A DNA stretch of 64,000 nt from Limanda limanda (taxonomy: Eukaryota; Chordata; Actinopteri; Pleuronectiformes; Pleuronectidae). The position numbers were made by a program, and so were the translations under genes. The notes under the pieces are model-generated. The model worked only from the letters and a program-made list of their open reading frames with translations. It searched no databases and had not been told where the DNA came from. This document shows, one piece after another, positions 26,256 through 38,682 of the stretch. The first letter of the stretch is position 1. Each line of letters starts with the position of its first letter. The stretch is taken from positions 22,448,989 through 22,512,988 of the forward strand of contig NC_083646.1 of assembly GCF_963576545.1 (NCBI RefSeq), read 5' to 3'.

Positions 26256-26432
26256 AATTTAGTAGCACTTAAATGGCACGTACTTACAGCACTTTGTAGT
26301 TGGGCTTTCCTTAAGAAATTGTACTTTCTCCATTCTTGTTGTTCTGGGTTTGCAACCTCATCGTTGAATGCACTTATTGTAAGACGCTTTGGAAAAAAGC
26401 GTCAGCTCAATGAAATGTAATGTAATGTAAAG
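26256..26432 (+). repeat. Teleost SINE/LINE-tail repeat
   Basis: Words acttacagcactttgtagtt, ttccttaagaaattgtact, gttgaatgcacttattgtaa and the tail gacgctttggaaaaaagcgt cagctcaatgaaatgtaatg, ending in tandem taatg units, match a common fish retroposon. It shares its tail with the SINE at 22096-22276. Confidence 0.7.
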
Positions 26433-26819
26433 AGCATGTAGCAGTGAATAGATGCATTGGACATTTTGTACACCAAACATGCATAATGTTAAGAAATATC
26501 AAGTGTAGTCCAGAACGCAAATTATAGACGTTCAAAATGCCACCAAGAACATGCTGCTCAACTAAATCTGAGACGCTGTGGAATTAGTGTTGCAAATGTG
26601 TTAAGATTTCATCTTCTCAATCTGAGTCTGGTTAAGTGCAGTATTATTAAATGGAAAAAAATATATAGATATATATATATAAATATATATTCTAAAACAA
26701 ATTCTAAAGGACGACTTCAATATGATACACGTCTTCCAGTGTTCATGAATCTAGGTGAAATTTACTGGAAACACTAATTTGCTTAAATATTCTTGCCACT
26801 TTGCCACAAGGTCTTAAGC

Positions 26820-27155
26820 CCTAGGTTTGGTTTGCTGTAGGTTTGTGTGGAGTTTACTCTCCTCATACTGTGGGTACCCAAGCGTCCTGCCACAGTCCAA
26901 AGACATGCATATTGGGATTTGATTGCTTTGGATTGCTTTGGCTTTGGATAAAAGCATCAGCTAAATGAAATGTAATGTAATGTAATATTTAAAGATTTTG
27001 TATGTGTGAATGTATTTTTAATTTGTTTTGTGTCAGCCCTGTGATACGCTAGTTACCCTTCCACAGTGTAATGTGCCTCTCTCCCAATGTCAGCTGGGAA
27101 GGGCTCCAGCCCCCCATGCCCCCCTGTGATAGGTGGAGGGATGGATCATCAGAGT
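26820..27155 (+). repeat. LINE/SINE 3'-end repeat interrupted by a nested retroposon tail
   Basis: The outer repeat has gtttgtgtggagtttactct, cacagtccaaagacatgcat, then cagccctgtgata, ccaatgtcagctgggaaggg and ctccagccccc in the usual order. Between its halves, about 26923-26985, sits a tail fragment of the other family (tttggctttggataaaagca ... atgtaatgtaatgtaa), bordered by repeated gattgctttgg words. Confidence 0.65.
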
Positions 27156-28396
27156 GCTTACTACTTCCAACAATTTGGTGCAAAATGTTGTGTGTGTCTA
27201 GGCCTCAAAAAACATGTTCACGAAATAAAAAAATTGATGCCGGATATCCAAATTAGCTGACCTTGTGTCCAGCAAAATAGTTTTAAAAAACTGAATCAGT
27301 TCCAAAATGATATATACATACATTTTCATGAGCATCCAACCACCGTGTTATAAGCTTAAACTTGCATTAAGGGGCGCTATGTAGTCTCCATAGAGAGGAA
27401 GAAGACTTTTGGTAATATGTTTGTTAACTTGTCGAGTATGAAAAGTGCAAAGTAAAGTTTCATCATGAATCTTATCATCAGTAAATTTATTAAAACATAA
27501 CATGATTGTAATATGTTGCCGTCATGGGCTTTTATGGCATGTAGGTAAGTCCATGATGCCCAGAAAATTGGCAAACAGAAATCCTCTGCTATGGTTCCAG
27601 TTAGACTGGTCATAATATGTGAGGCAGTTTGAGCCTCTGGATTCTTGCTGTCCTCTGCACTGACACTCTCCGCTTGGTTAACAGATCCATTATGGTGAGT
27701 GTCATCTTAGTGACAGGTCAATAGTCCGGCCCTGGAAAAGCATTATTAACCAGGTAATTGGCGGGTAATTAGACTATTGTTTGTTGGCACTTCACCAGTG
27801 TGCATTATGGCCTGCCCACTACTATGATTTATGAGACTATAATTCATATTCTACAGCTGTAATTACATCCTTTCAGCCCCTCTACTGTTGTCCTGTTGAT
27901 GGTGATGACTCAGTAATGCTTATGGGAGAATACTCAGTGAGAAAAAGTCAGAGAACAAAGGCATAATATAAAAGCATGATTTATTTTCTCTGCTGTGTGT
28001 ACATTCATGAAATTCCTATTATTAAAGTGAAGGGTAATATATATCACACTCTCAAGAACATACTTGCCAGAAGATCACTACATCACAGTATGTACAGATC
28101 AATTTTCTGATCTTTTTTTGTTCTGTAGAATTTCAGAATAAATCCCACCATCATAGGACTAGCAGTTAATCACCTATAATATGTGTAATAAGAGCTGGAA
28201 GTAGTTCAACCTCAGAGTATATAATTTTTATAAGCACCTCTTAACTTATCTCCAAGGAAACTGGAATTATGAGTTCAGCCCTCCCATTTTTCCACAGAGT
28301 GGGAAATGCCAGGTTTTAAGTTTAGAGGCTCAGTAAGATTTTTGTTTTGTCCTTTCTCTCTCATATTATTGGTCCGTTCCCTCAGCCATTCTGCCT
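27156..28396. other. Intergenic, no gene recognised
   Basis: 27680-27930 is TAAT-rich (accaggtaattgg, gggtaattagac, ctgtaattac) and may be a conserved non-coding element. Otherwise nothing is supported. Confidence 0.5.
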
Positions 28397-28621
28397 TAAG
28401 ACATGCAGCTTAATTGCAGGCTCTAAATTGCTTTTTGGTGTGTGCATTTGAATGGTTGTTTATCTCTCTATGTCGGCCCTGTGACGGACTGGCGTCCTGT
28501 GCTGTCTGTGCCCCGCCCTCGCCCAATGTCCGCTGTGATTGGTTCCAGTCCCCCCACCGTTTGACCGTCAAAGGATAAGCACTATATCTAATGAATGAAT
28601 GAATGAATATTGAATGAATGG
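28397..28621 (+). repeat. Teleost LINE/SINE 3'-end repeat with (TGAA)n tail
   Basis: Words aagacatgcagcttaattg, ttgaatggttgtttatctct, tcggccctgtgacggactgg, cgcccaatgtccgctgtgat, ccgtcaaaggataagcacta and a terminal (aatg)n run. It is the same family as 5650-5887 and 26820-27155, and its tail matches the small insert at 33571-33621. Confidence 0.8.
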
Positions 28622-29782
28622 AAATCAAGGGTAGAAGACAGGTTTAGATCAGCCATCAAGTTATCCTGCATGTAGATCCCTATGTAGTTAGTCGTAATTG
28701 CAAAGGACACATTTGAAAATAGCAATAATGCTCCTTTGTGAAGTGGAGTGAAGAGGTTGTGTTTAATTGCGTGATTTCATATATATAATATACATAATTA
28801 CCAAACAGAAGACTGAAATAAATTATTCTCAGAAGAGGAGGTAGCATTAACAGAGCTACTCAAAAGATATGTTTGACACTAACCACATAGGTTTATTATA
28901 ACTCACTGTGGGTGTATGATTGCACCGATACTCACTATATTCCTCTTGCCAAGCTTAGAGGAGACAGGTCTCACTGTGGCACTCCTGTATTAAGAACGTG
29001 GGAGCTCTTAAATATAACCCGGGATTGGATTGCTATTTTCTGCTTTAGCCCCGAGCAAGAGAAGTTTCTGTTTGTCAGGGAAAATGTCAGACGCACGGTG
29101 AGACCCAGTGTCCACCCACCAGCAAGGATGCTACCTGCTTTAACTACAGGGAGTGCAACTGGAGTTTGAAGCTCACACTTGAATCACACTTAAGTTGCAT
29201 ACAAATTGGCTTCCGATTTAATGTCTGCATTCGGAGATAGGTTTCTCGGTACCTAAAGCACGGGGTTCAGACTCTGGGCAGAATTGCATTATCTGCAGGA
29301 ATTAACCTATAAGGGCTGTGCTGTGACTGGCTTTCACATTTCCTCCAATTATTCTTTTATCATAGTTTTCCTTATATACAATATAGATTATCGCCTTTGT
29401 GTATGCTTCCCTCATGTTGCATTGAAAAAATTGGAAGCAAGTAAGAGCATAATAACAACAACCAGGGAGCGAGTCTATGTCTGGTACAACAATACACAAA
29501 ACTAAGGCTGAATAGTTGTCTCAATGAAGTACTGGTAAACAAAACCAGAAAGGTATCCCATAATTTTCTACTTTATTGATTCATCTTCAATACATATATT
29601 TTATGTTGTACTCACCAGATCTATGGTGGGAAGTTGTACACTTATATCTGTGCCCATAGGTGGACAAATTAAGCTGTGGGTTTTTGTGAATGACTTCGCT
29701 TGCTGATTGTAATTAGGATGCGAACGCTAAGCAGGCTGTAGTGATGCATGGGTCAGGGTGTGTTAATAATTGCAGTTAACTA

Positions 29783-29813
<31 letters not shown>

Positions 29814-30599
29814 ACACGCACACACAAACGACAAACGTGAACTTTAACAATGTAGGAGTTCACATTTGCACGTGTCCATATTGTCCTTTTTATCCTGGCC
29901 TAATGCATAATACATGATAGTCTGTGGATGCAGAGAGATGTCTGATAGAAAATATAAAGTTTAATGTGGTTAAAGCAGTAAAGTGGTCACATTGATTTAT
30001 AAAGTCATGTGACTCATTCTGACATTCATGCTGTTGTCCGCAGCTGCTTTATGCAGTATGCAAAGCTTCTCCTTCAGGTCACTGAGTACCAGGAGCCACA
30101 TGAAGGCATCAGGACCCGTCCTGTGTGTTAATTCATCTGCAGCCTTCACTTCAGCTCCTTAACACTGAGCATCAGGAAACTTCTTTCCAACTTTCCAACC
30201 TTATCTGGCCTGAAGTCACAATAACAATGGCTGGTCATGTAGACACTTTACAAAGAGAAAAAGTCTTCTTTGGTATTTTGGAATGTGGAAATCAACATCA
30301 AGGTGCATCCACTGTGTCGTTTTCGCTAGACCCATTCACACCCACACTCCTTTTTTGTTCCTCTTCTTCTTCTATTCTTTTTATTGGCAGGTGGCAACCA
30401 ACGTCAAGGTGCATTTCCGCCATCTACTGACCTTCTTTGTTCACACCTGAAGGAGACAACCTTCGCTTATGTAACTAAGCAGATCTCTGACAAGAACAAA
30501 AAATGAATATGGCAGAAGAGGGAATAACCTGAAAGTAAAACATGCACAAGACTGAAACATTTTAATTTACACATTGCTCATTATAGTTGAACACAAAGA
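28622..30599. other. Intergenic, no gene recognised
   Basis: A (CT)n run lies at 29783-29812. Two related segments (ggaaatcaacatcaaggtgc near 30287 and ggcaaccaacgtcaaggtgc near 30394) suggest a decayed local duplication or repeat. No gene. Confidence 0.55.
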
Positions 30600-30865
30600 A
30601 AATGTGACATTTACATCCAACATTTCCCACATATCAAAATAGTTTTGGCCCAGATGTGGCCCTGATGTCTGATCTGCACATACCACATGGGATGATGATC
30701 TGCTCGTGTTTACCAGTTCTGGGCCACAAGTAAGCCATGAAAATATAGCATGTCAACCAAAGGGGCCCAAACTTCTTATTTGGGCCATTTTTCACCATTT
30801 ACCAGATGGGCCACTTTAAGTTATGTCCAGATTACACCTTGCCCAGAGGACCACATGTTTGCCAA
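30600..30865. repeat. Decayed TGGCCCAGATGTGGCCC-type repeat
   Basis: Repeated tggcccagatgtggccct, tgggccacaagtaa, ttgggccattt and agatgggccact words, spaced irregularly, fit a common fish tandem/interspersed repeat. Family membership is from memory of its texture. Confidence 0.5.
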
Positions 30866-32610
30866 AAAATATAGTGATCAGAAATACAGTGATGAACCGT
30901 TTATAAGGATGCAACAGCTTGATCAAGAAGTCCACTTACAGAGTTCCTTTGGATCTTTTCATGAATCTACAAGATGCTATCAGAAGAGCGAGCTTTAACA
31001 ATGAGGGTTGATGCAGCCCATTACATCCAGGTCAAGACTGAGACAGCTAGGTTTAGCAGAGCAGACCACTCAAATCTGTGTGAGCGTGGTCTCCTGGGAC
31101 TCGACTGTCGTTGCAAATGAACAGTGTTGTGAGCTCCTGTCCTCTCGCCAAACTGCTCTCACAGACGCTGGAGTCGCTGAGACAAAGAGGCTCCTCTGGA
31201 GATGGAGCAAACTCTTCATGTGCCATGTTTCGGGTCCCTGCTGCTGCTCCCGAGCACGCCGGTCAACTGTGAGGTCATCGTTGCTCTGATTCACACACAG
31301 CAACCACTGGTACAGATAAATGCAAAAGAGAAACACATTGTTTAAGGGCTTATTGAAAACAAAATACTGTACAGAGATGTTGCTTGTTGTTCCCTAAATG
31401 AGGGTGGATTAGCTGAGAAGTGAAAGTCTTTGCATGTAAAGATTGCAAACACTAAATTGGATTGAAAACCAAAAGTGCTAGTACCAGCCCTTAAAAAATA
31501 TTTGAGAAATCTAAGTCAGAATCTTACTCTGAATTTGTGACATTCCTCTAAAAAAATTAACAACACCATAGATACATATTCATGTGAACAGTACTGTTTT
31601 GGTTTATTTTTTAATTTTTGCCCTAAACCTGCCTCGGACTAAACCTGGCACATTTACTTGATGGACCTCCCCTCATAAATATAGCAAACAAATATAAAAT
31701 TACTGAGGTGAGCTGAGGGTTCAACAGTGGAATTAACGTTACGTTCACCCTATGCCGGGCAGCCATGGAGCCTAGTCGAATCAACACCTCAAAAAGCTTA
31801 AGTAAAGAAGCAGCAAGTGGAGAAAACTTGGAGTCGGAGTCTGCACTCGCTCTTTTCCTCTAACCTTCATCGTACACATAAGTGTGCAAACGCAAACGCA
31901 CACATACAGACACAAACACAGGTACGCACACACAGACACATGCGCGCACGCCCGCCCGCACAAGCTGACAGCCTAACCCAACTCCACTCTGCTGATGTGT
32001 GAAATGAGCAAGGGTCTTATCTCTTGGAAACACACCACTGAGCCAGAGGAGAGGGAGAGAGAGGGAGACGCACAACCGGAGAGCAGGGAGGAGAAAGGGG
32101 GGAGGGGGGGCAGATTGAGCGGGAGGGAGGGAGGTGTCACGTGGTGTGCATGCTGATGACTCTGGACTTTGCCTTGTAGAGTTGTGCACCATGATCAGCC
32201 TCATGTCCCTCCATCACACCACCTTCGCTCACCTAAGCAAACTATGACCATCGAATACAAATACACACACTTGGCTGCAGCGATACTTTTTTTTCTCTCC
32301 ACAGTATAAATCAAATGACAATGAGAAAATGATGTACCTGTGAAAAAAGAGTTTGTGGTGATGTGTAAGATGTTTACCCAGGCTAGGACCAAGTTACATG
32401 GCTGACTAGTCAACTACGTCCCCTCTGGAACAGCGAGACCATCTGCAGAAAGTCTATTACAGGTTCCCAACAACAGCCTGAAGAAATTCAGCTTTTGCAA
32501 ACTACGCTCAAAAGTTATTTTCTGTTGCTATGCATATTTTCAAATTTTTCTTTTCTTTTTATTTCCTTTTAAATGTAATTTTAAGATATTTAAAAAGCGT
32601 TTTATTTTCA
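30866..32610. other. Intergenic, no gene recognised
   Basis: 31008-31289 has overlapping frames on both strands with unusually even base composition, but no recognisable domain or splice pair. 31890-31950 is CA/CAAACG-rich. 32041-32136 is purine-rich with several runs of G (gagaaaggggggaggggggg) that could form quadruplex structures. Confidence 0.5.
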
Positions 32611-32614
32611 TATT

Positions 32615-32683
32615 ACAGCACTTTGAGCTGCAGTTCTTGTATAAAAGGTGCTACTCAAATAAAGGTTATTATAATTATTATTA
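32615..32683 (+). repeat. Retroposon 3' tail with (TTA)n
   Basis: gcactttgagctgcagttct tgtataaaaggtgctactca aataaaggttatt followed by TTA triplets matches a common fish retroposon 3' end. A similar shorter tail is at 35268-35302. Confidence 0.6.
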
Positions 32684-33209
32684 TTACGTGAATTGGCAGC
32701 TCCGCTTGGGTTTTTAGACTTTAATAGTGAATTTCAGCTAAGTGCCTGTACCTGAACTTCACTGTTTGGGTTCACTCTCGCTGCTGTTGTACTCTGCAGC
32801 CGTTTTCAGTGAAAATCGTTTGCACACAAACAGCAGTCAGTCACAGTTAGAGACTAGAGTGGAGCATTGGACCCAGATATTTCTTTCAGGAGTTCATAGA
32901 GGCCAAAAACAGAGCGAGAATAGAATGAGTATTAAACTTACATTCAACCAGGTGGACAGAAGCTAGAAAATAAAAGCTGTGAGTGGAATTTAAATGATGA
33001 TGCAATTAAGAGAAGATGGCAGGACGCAAGAAGAACAACAAAAGACAAATAATACAGGTGGGGGGCCGGTGGAAGAGATGCCTCTGACCAATATTGAGCA
33101 GCAGGTGCAGTTCCCTTCCTGAAAAAAAACCTGCCGTCTCCTCACCACAATAGCTGCAGCCATCTTTGCGTAACGCTGTGCCGATTAGCAGCTACCTTTC
33201 CAACATATT
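32684..33209. other. Intergenic, no gene recognised
   Basis: No recognisable gene or repeat; small unsupported frames only. Confidence 0.5.
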
Positions 33210-33645
33210 AAATACAGACGCAGTCACAATCAGCGCAATTATTTTCTGGCTTTGTAAATCTCATGCGTGTGCGAAATTAAAGTATTTGCATTTACTCCTC
33301 CCAATATTTTGCACACTCGGGTAGATACGTCCCAAAATTGCATATTCATTACGGAAAACATATTAAACGGACAGCGCGTGTTATTCTGAACGCAATCCTC
33401 AGTGCAAACCTTTAGTAGATCAGGCCCTAAATGACCCCCACTTAGGGCCTGATCTACTAAAGGTACTTTGCACATGTAAAAACGTATATCAACTTGATTC
33501 CAATAGGATTCCAATAGGATTGCACTGAGGATTGCGTGCAGAATAACACGCGCTGTCCGTTTTAATATGTTATTCATTCATTCATTCATTAGAAATATAG
33601 TGCTTATCCTTTGAGAGTCATACGCGCTGTCCGTTTAATATGGTT
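33210..33645. repeat. Head-to-head inverted MITE-like repeat with a later retroposon insert
   Basis: The left arm 33351-33430 is the inverted complement of 33442-33463 plus 33520-33571, around an 11-base spacer. The right arm has 56 extra bases (33464-33519). The arms meet at ...caggccctaa / ttagggcctg..., which would fit two Harbinger-like ends with a TTA/TAA target. A small retroposon fragment (33571-33621, minus strand, (ATTC)n tail) then interrupts the right arm and is bordered by a 22-23 bp duplication (33548-33570 and 33622-33643). Confidence 0.7.
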
Positions 33646-33975
33646 TCCGTGTGTGGAGGTAAGAGGGTTTCTTTAAACTTCTCTCTCAATCTTCTTTTAT
33701 TCTTTACACAAACTATTTCTGGCACATTTTGCGTGTCAAATCATACATCACCATGAACGCTTCTGAGGATAGGCCGTCCAAAGGTGTCCGCCGTCTCCCT
33801 TGTATGATTCACCGTGAACAGGGACACACAATATACGTTCTTGCTGAGAGATCTGAGGGAAGCAGGGGGATAAAGCCAGAGGGCATTAATCTCCACGTCA
33901 GATTGATAACTGGTCAGTTAGATATGAGATATGATTAGACGACTTGTTGACTTTTTGTGATGGCAGGTGATTGCT
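33646..33975. other. Intergenic, no gene recognised
   Basis: Nothing supported beyond short unsupported frames. Confidence 0.5.
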
Positions 33976-34570
33976 CAAAGATTTAGAAGTAAAAGCTTTC
34001 AGAGGATTTCAAAAGGATGGCCAGCAGAAGGGTGTCACGAGTAGGCTGCCTCCTACTCGTACCCTGTGTTTTCCTTCTGTCCTCTTTTCTGCCGTGCGTT
34101 CTCTTTGTCCCCAGTTTGTCTTTGTCCGATGCGTCAGCTGGGTGTGGCCATCTGGTTCTTTCTCCGACCAATCCTCGTGTGCAGGTACACGTCATCACCT
34201 ATTTGACCCCAGCACCTCCTCCCCTATCACTTCAATGTTCACCCATTCCCTCTATATACCAATATTCAGTTTGTTCCTTTGTGATCACGCTAACCTTGAG
34301 CCTACCTGTGACTCAGATCCTGCTTCTATGTCGCAGCCTGTTTCAATACTGTTTGGAATCCAAACCAAACTGTCTGATCCAATCAGTGTTTCGATTCCTT
34401 TACCTGTCCAACTCTGAAGCTCCAGCTCCCATCGAAACCAGCCACTCCTTCAACCCCCAGCCTCTTTGCCCCATCTCATAGAAGTTCTCATTCATATTAA
34501 AAGCTCTCTCCTTACTCTCTTTCATGTCTGTGTTCTGAATTTTCAGGTCCAAAGTTGTTGTCGATTATAA
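33976..34570. repeat. Possible decayed repeat with two overlapping open frames
   Basis: Two overlapping plus-strand frames (33971-34417, 34017-34481) span a C/T-rich segment. Its end (cattaaaagctctctcctta, then ttctgaattttcaggtcc) resembles the 3' ends of some fish retroelements. The translations show no domain. The long frames are explained by pyrimidine-rich, stop-poor composition. Confidence 0.3.
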
Positions 34571-34959
34571 CAGAGAGGGATTTAAACTCAGCTGAAGATT
34601 TCCAAAGCCTGAGCAGCGCCAATCAAGACTTGAAAACTGAAGCAGCATTGGATTTGTAGTGGTGCTCCTTCACAAAGTCTTCCCTGGCTCGACCAAAACT
34701 GAAAAACCCTTTTGGGTTAGATATAAGAAAGGCTATGACATCTATGTGCTCTGCCAGTAAAGAAAGCTCTTTTTCTCTACCACATTTAAGAGGATCTTTG
34801 AAACAAGACAGCGTTCACCGCAGAGCCCAAAGTCAGAGGGCTATCAGTTCCTGTCCCGTGAGATCAGCAGTTTCCATGGCATGATGAGAGGTGTCTGGCT
34901 TTTGGTTTCTGATATGTGAGCCAAACATCCCCATTATTTCTGTTTTAAACAATAACATA
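34571..34959. other. Intergenic, no gene recognised
   Basis: No repeat or coding signal recognised. Confidence 0.5.

Positions 34960-35654
<695 letters not shown>

Positions 35655-35697
<43 letters not shown>
35655..35697. repeat. (GT)n microsatellite
   Basis: About 21 uninterrupted GT dinucleotides. Confidence 0.95.
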
Positions 35698-35699
<2 letters not shown>

Positions 35700-35805
35700 A
35701 ACAACATTCTGTTCACCACCATTGAATTTTTAAGTGAAGCAGGTATTGAATATTTAAGTGAGGCAGGTAGGCAATGCACTCACATGTTCAACAACTATAA
35801 CGGCA

Positions 35806-35872
35806 AATGGTCTGTATTTACATAGCGATTTTCTCCTCCTGATGACCACTCAACCCACTTTACATTACAGTC
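35806..35872 (+). repeat. Fragment of the aaatggtctgtatttacata repeat
   Basis: gcaaatggtctgtatttaca tagcgattttctcctcctga tgaccactcaacccacttta cattacag matches the 5' part of the family seen at 23783-23975. Confidence 0.7.
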
Positions 35873-38682
35873 GATGATAGAGACCAGCTTTGTTTCTGAA
35901 TCACAAGGCTTTGTACTTCCTGAGGAGACTTGAATATTGCCTTTACGACAACCAGGGCTAATTTCGGATGCTGCATGCCACCACGTGGTACAGGAACAGA
36001 AGCTTGTTGGCTCACTGGAGGGAAATTTTCATCACTCAGCCCTGTGTTGTAAGATCGAATTAACTTACCAGGTGTTTAGTGGTGGAACTGCGCCTCTCAG
36101 TGTCATTACCCAGAAAGGAATTTACACATGGAGTCAAAAAACAGCTTCATAAAAATATTTTCTTTTAGAAAAATATCTCTGGTTGAATATGGAGTCATTC
36201 ATTCCCACTGGATATGTCAGATAATATGCTCACACAAAGACAAATAAAATGATGGTGACTTTAGACTGCACCAGAAAGAAGAAGTATGTTTCTCTGAATC
36301 ATATGATTAATAATAGGCCTTAATAGGCCATACTGACTGAAATAATATCTGCTCAGAATTGGTCAAAATGTGATTGTGTCCAGTTTATTTGCCTTTGTTG
36401 TTCTGTGAGGGTTTAAGAGTCTTTTGAAAAACAGTCAACACCCCACTGAGCAAAGTAATGAGGAGAATTAATTAAACCAAAACATGGGAGTTAGGGGTAA
36501 AAAAAAAAGATGTAGTAGAAGAATCCAGATGGGAGCTGTTATGAAAGTGAACAGAGTGTGACCTCAAGTTGAACAGATGCTGAACAACAGCTTTAACTCA
36601 TAATATCAAGACACCTTGAGGCAATTTTTGAAGAACTTATTCTTTATAAATTCAAAGATAAGTAATTCGAAGATCATTTACTGCTATATGACTCGATTCA
36701 GTATGTTGTCATTGCAGTTGTCCCTGGAATGAAACGAAATCATATTTAATCTGAATGAATATTGAATGCTGGTTGTGTTCCGTGCATGTATTTAACAGAT
36801 GCAGCTTGAGCATCTTCCCTGCAGGAGGTTAATTTCCATAGGCTACATTTTTACCCTATAAGTCTGTTCTGCAAATTACTGCTAGTTAATGTAGCGGACT
36901 AAGCCTGGAGCACGGCAGAGGAGAACGCAGTCATGTTTGCCCACAACAGATGCTTCCATTATCCCACTCTTTCTCTTTCTTACCACTGAACCACTGTTTG
37001 TCTCCATGAGATGACCGGCTGCCTTTTGCAGGCCTCTGCCACCTCTATGTGGTCAATGTGAGGTACTGGCAAGGGTCTAAATGGAAGTTGTGTGCTGTGC
37101 TGCAGTCTCATATTTAGGGACATGGAAAGACAGAAATTATAAAATAGAAAATCCAGAAAAGGTGTTGAGCGGCGTTGGTTGCTCACATGTTTACAAATCT
37201 TTCTGGAATATATCTGGCAAACTTTGAAACATAAAGTCTGCTTTAAGCTTTATTGAAGGTATTTCCAGAAACTTTAAAAATATTAAATCATTTGGGAAGA
37301 CAATACAGTCTTTTTAAAATATGAATATTTTTTAATGTGCTATCACTTTTATTTCTTGCTTCAAACAGATATAAAGAGCTGAACGCAACACAAGCTCCTG
37401 CTATTTTACACTTGACCATTTTAAAACAATTTGCTGAGCTTGACTGTATTTAGGGGGAGGTATGTGCTATTCAAGTTATCTAAGAGATTGCTGGAACCCC
37501 TGTCAATTAAAAATATAGTAAACTTGTAGAGTATTTACAAAGTGGCTTGTTACACATCTCTGCCACTTTTCATACCTCTTGGAAAGATGGGAGGACTTCT
37601 TCGTTAAAATTTGAATTTCAGAGCTGTTCCCTAGCCGATTTAACTTATAGCAAAAGTAGCTATTGAATGGTTCAGGGCTCTCTTGGGCCGGTAGTTACTA
37701 GAAACATTATCAAGTAGTAAAGTTTTAAAGGGCAGAACCCAGGAGTGGAGACAAAGGGTAGTTTGGAAAAGTTCAAGCTTGACGTTTGAATATGGTATTA
37801 GAGTGAATATTCACAAAGTGGCCTCCAACTAGAAGCAGTTGGCTGAGCAGAGCAGGAACTGAATTCAGGCATCTAACTTGAATCCTTAGCACAAGTTAAA
37901 CAAAAAAAAGCAGTGATTACTATTCAGGCAGGCAGGCAACAGAACTAACTGCCAAGTTAAATTTCTACCACAAATGGAGAATGATTATCTGGCAGTGTCT
38001 TGATGACTGAACCAGTCCTTATATACACACATTTAGAGGTAGTGGCGCTAATTAAGAAGTTGCCCGCAGGGGTGTGAAATTAATTGATGGGAATGATGAA
38101 TCCTGAAGCCAGGCTCTGCAAGCAACACACACAGGTATGAACACGTCTCAACCAATGACAGGTGCAGCAGCACAGGACCAGGCCAAGTCCAAGTCCATAA
38201 GCTGTAGAGCTGGTGTTTACTTCCCAAACCCCAAACTGGGAGGTGACTCCACTGGAGAGGAGCCTGGCAGCTGAAGTGAGCCTGTAGTCTGAGAGTCAAG
38301 AGAACTTTTGGGGATATTATTGGTACCATGATCTCTTTAAGATGTGGTGAGGCTTAGTCATTAAAGTCTTTGTATACATGGAGAGGGATCTGGATTGGAA
38401 GCTAATATGGGAGATTTGTGATCTATAATTCGTGTCAGTGCTCATGCTGCCTCACTTTGGATGGAGGCTTTAAACTGACTTATTTGGATATGCCAATAAT
38501 AAGGAATCATATTTGTCCTGTCTGGACATAACAAATACATCGACAACTTTTTTTGCAATACCCTTTGAGAACAGGATTTTCATAATAGGACACGTGTCAA
38601 AGGATACGTCCTGGTCATGGTCCAAGGTTCATTACAATAGAACTAGAGGTGAAGGTAATTTCATCCAAAGATACAAAATGAT
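35873..38682. other. Intergenic, no gene recognised
   Basis: AT-rich, with no coding or clear repeat structure recognised. Confidence 0.55.

Noticed and set aside
31008..31336. Overlapping plus and minus frames of about 90 codons
   Set aside because: No recognisable domain, no splice-bounded structure, and each frame is contradicted by the other.
34017..34481. 154-codon plus-strand frame with a hydrophobic start
   Set aside because: A second long frame overlaps it, the composition is pyrimidine-rich, no domain is recognised, and the context is repeat-like.
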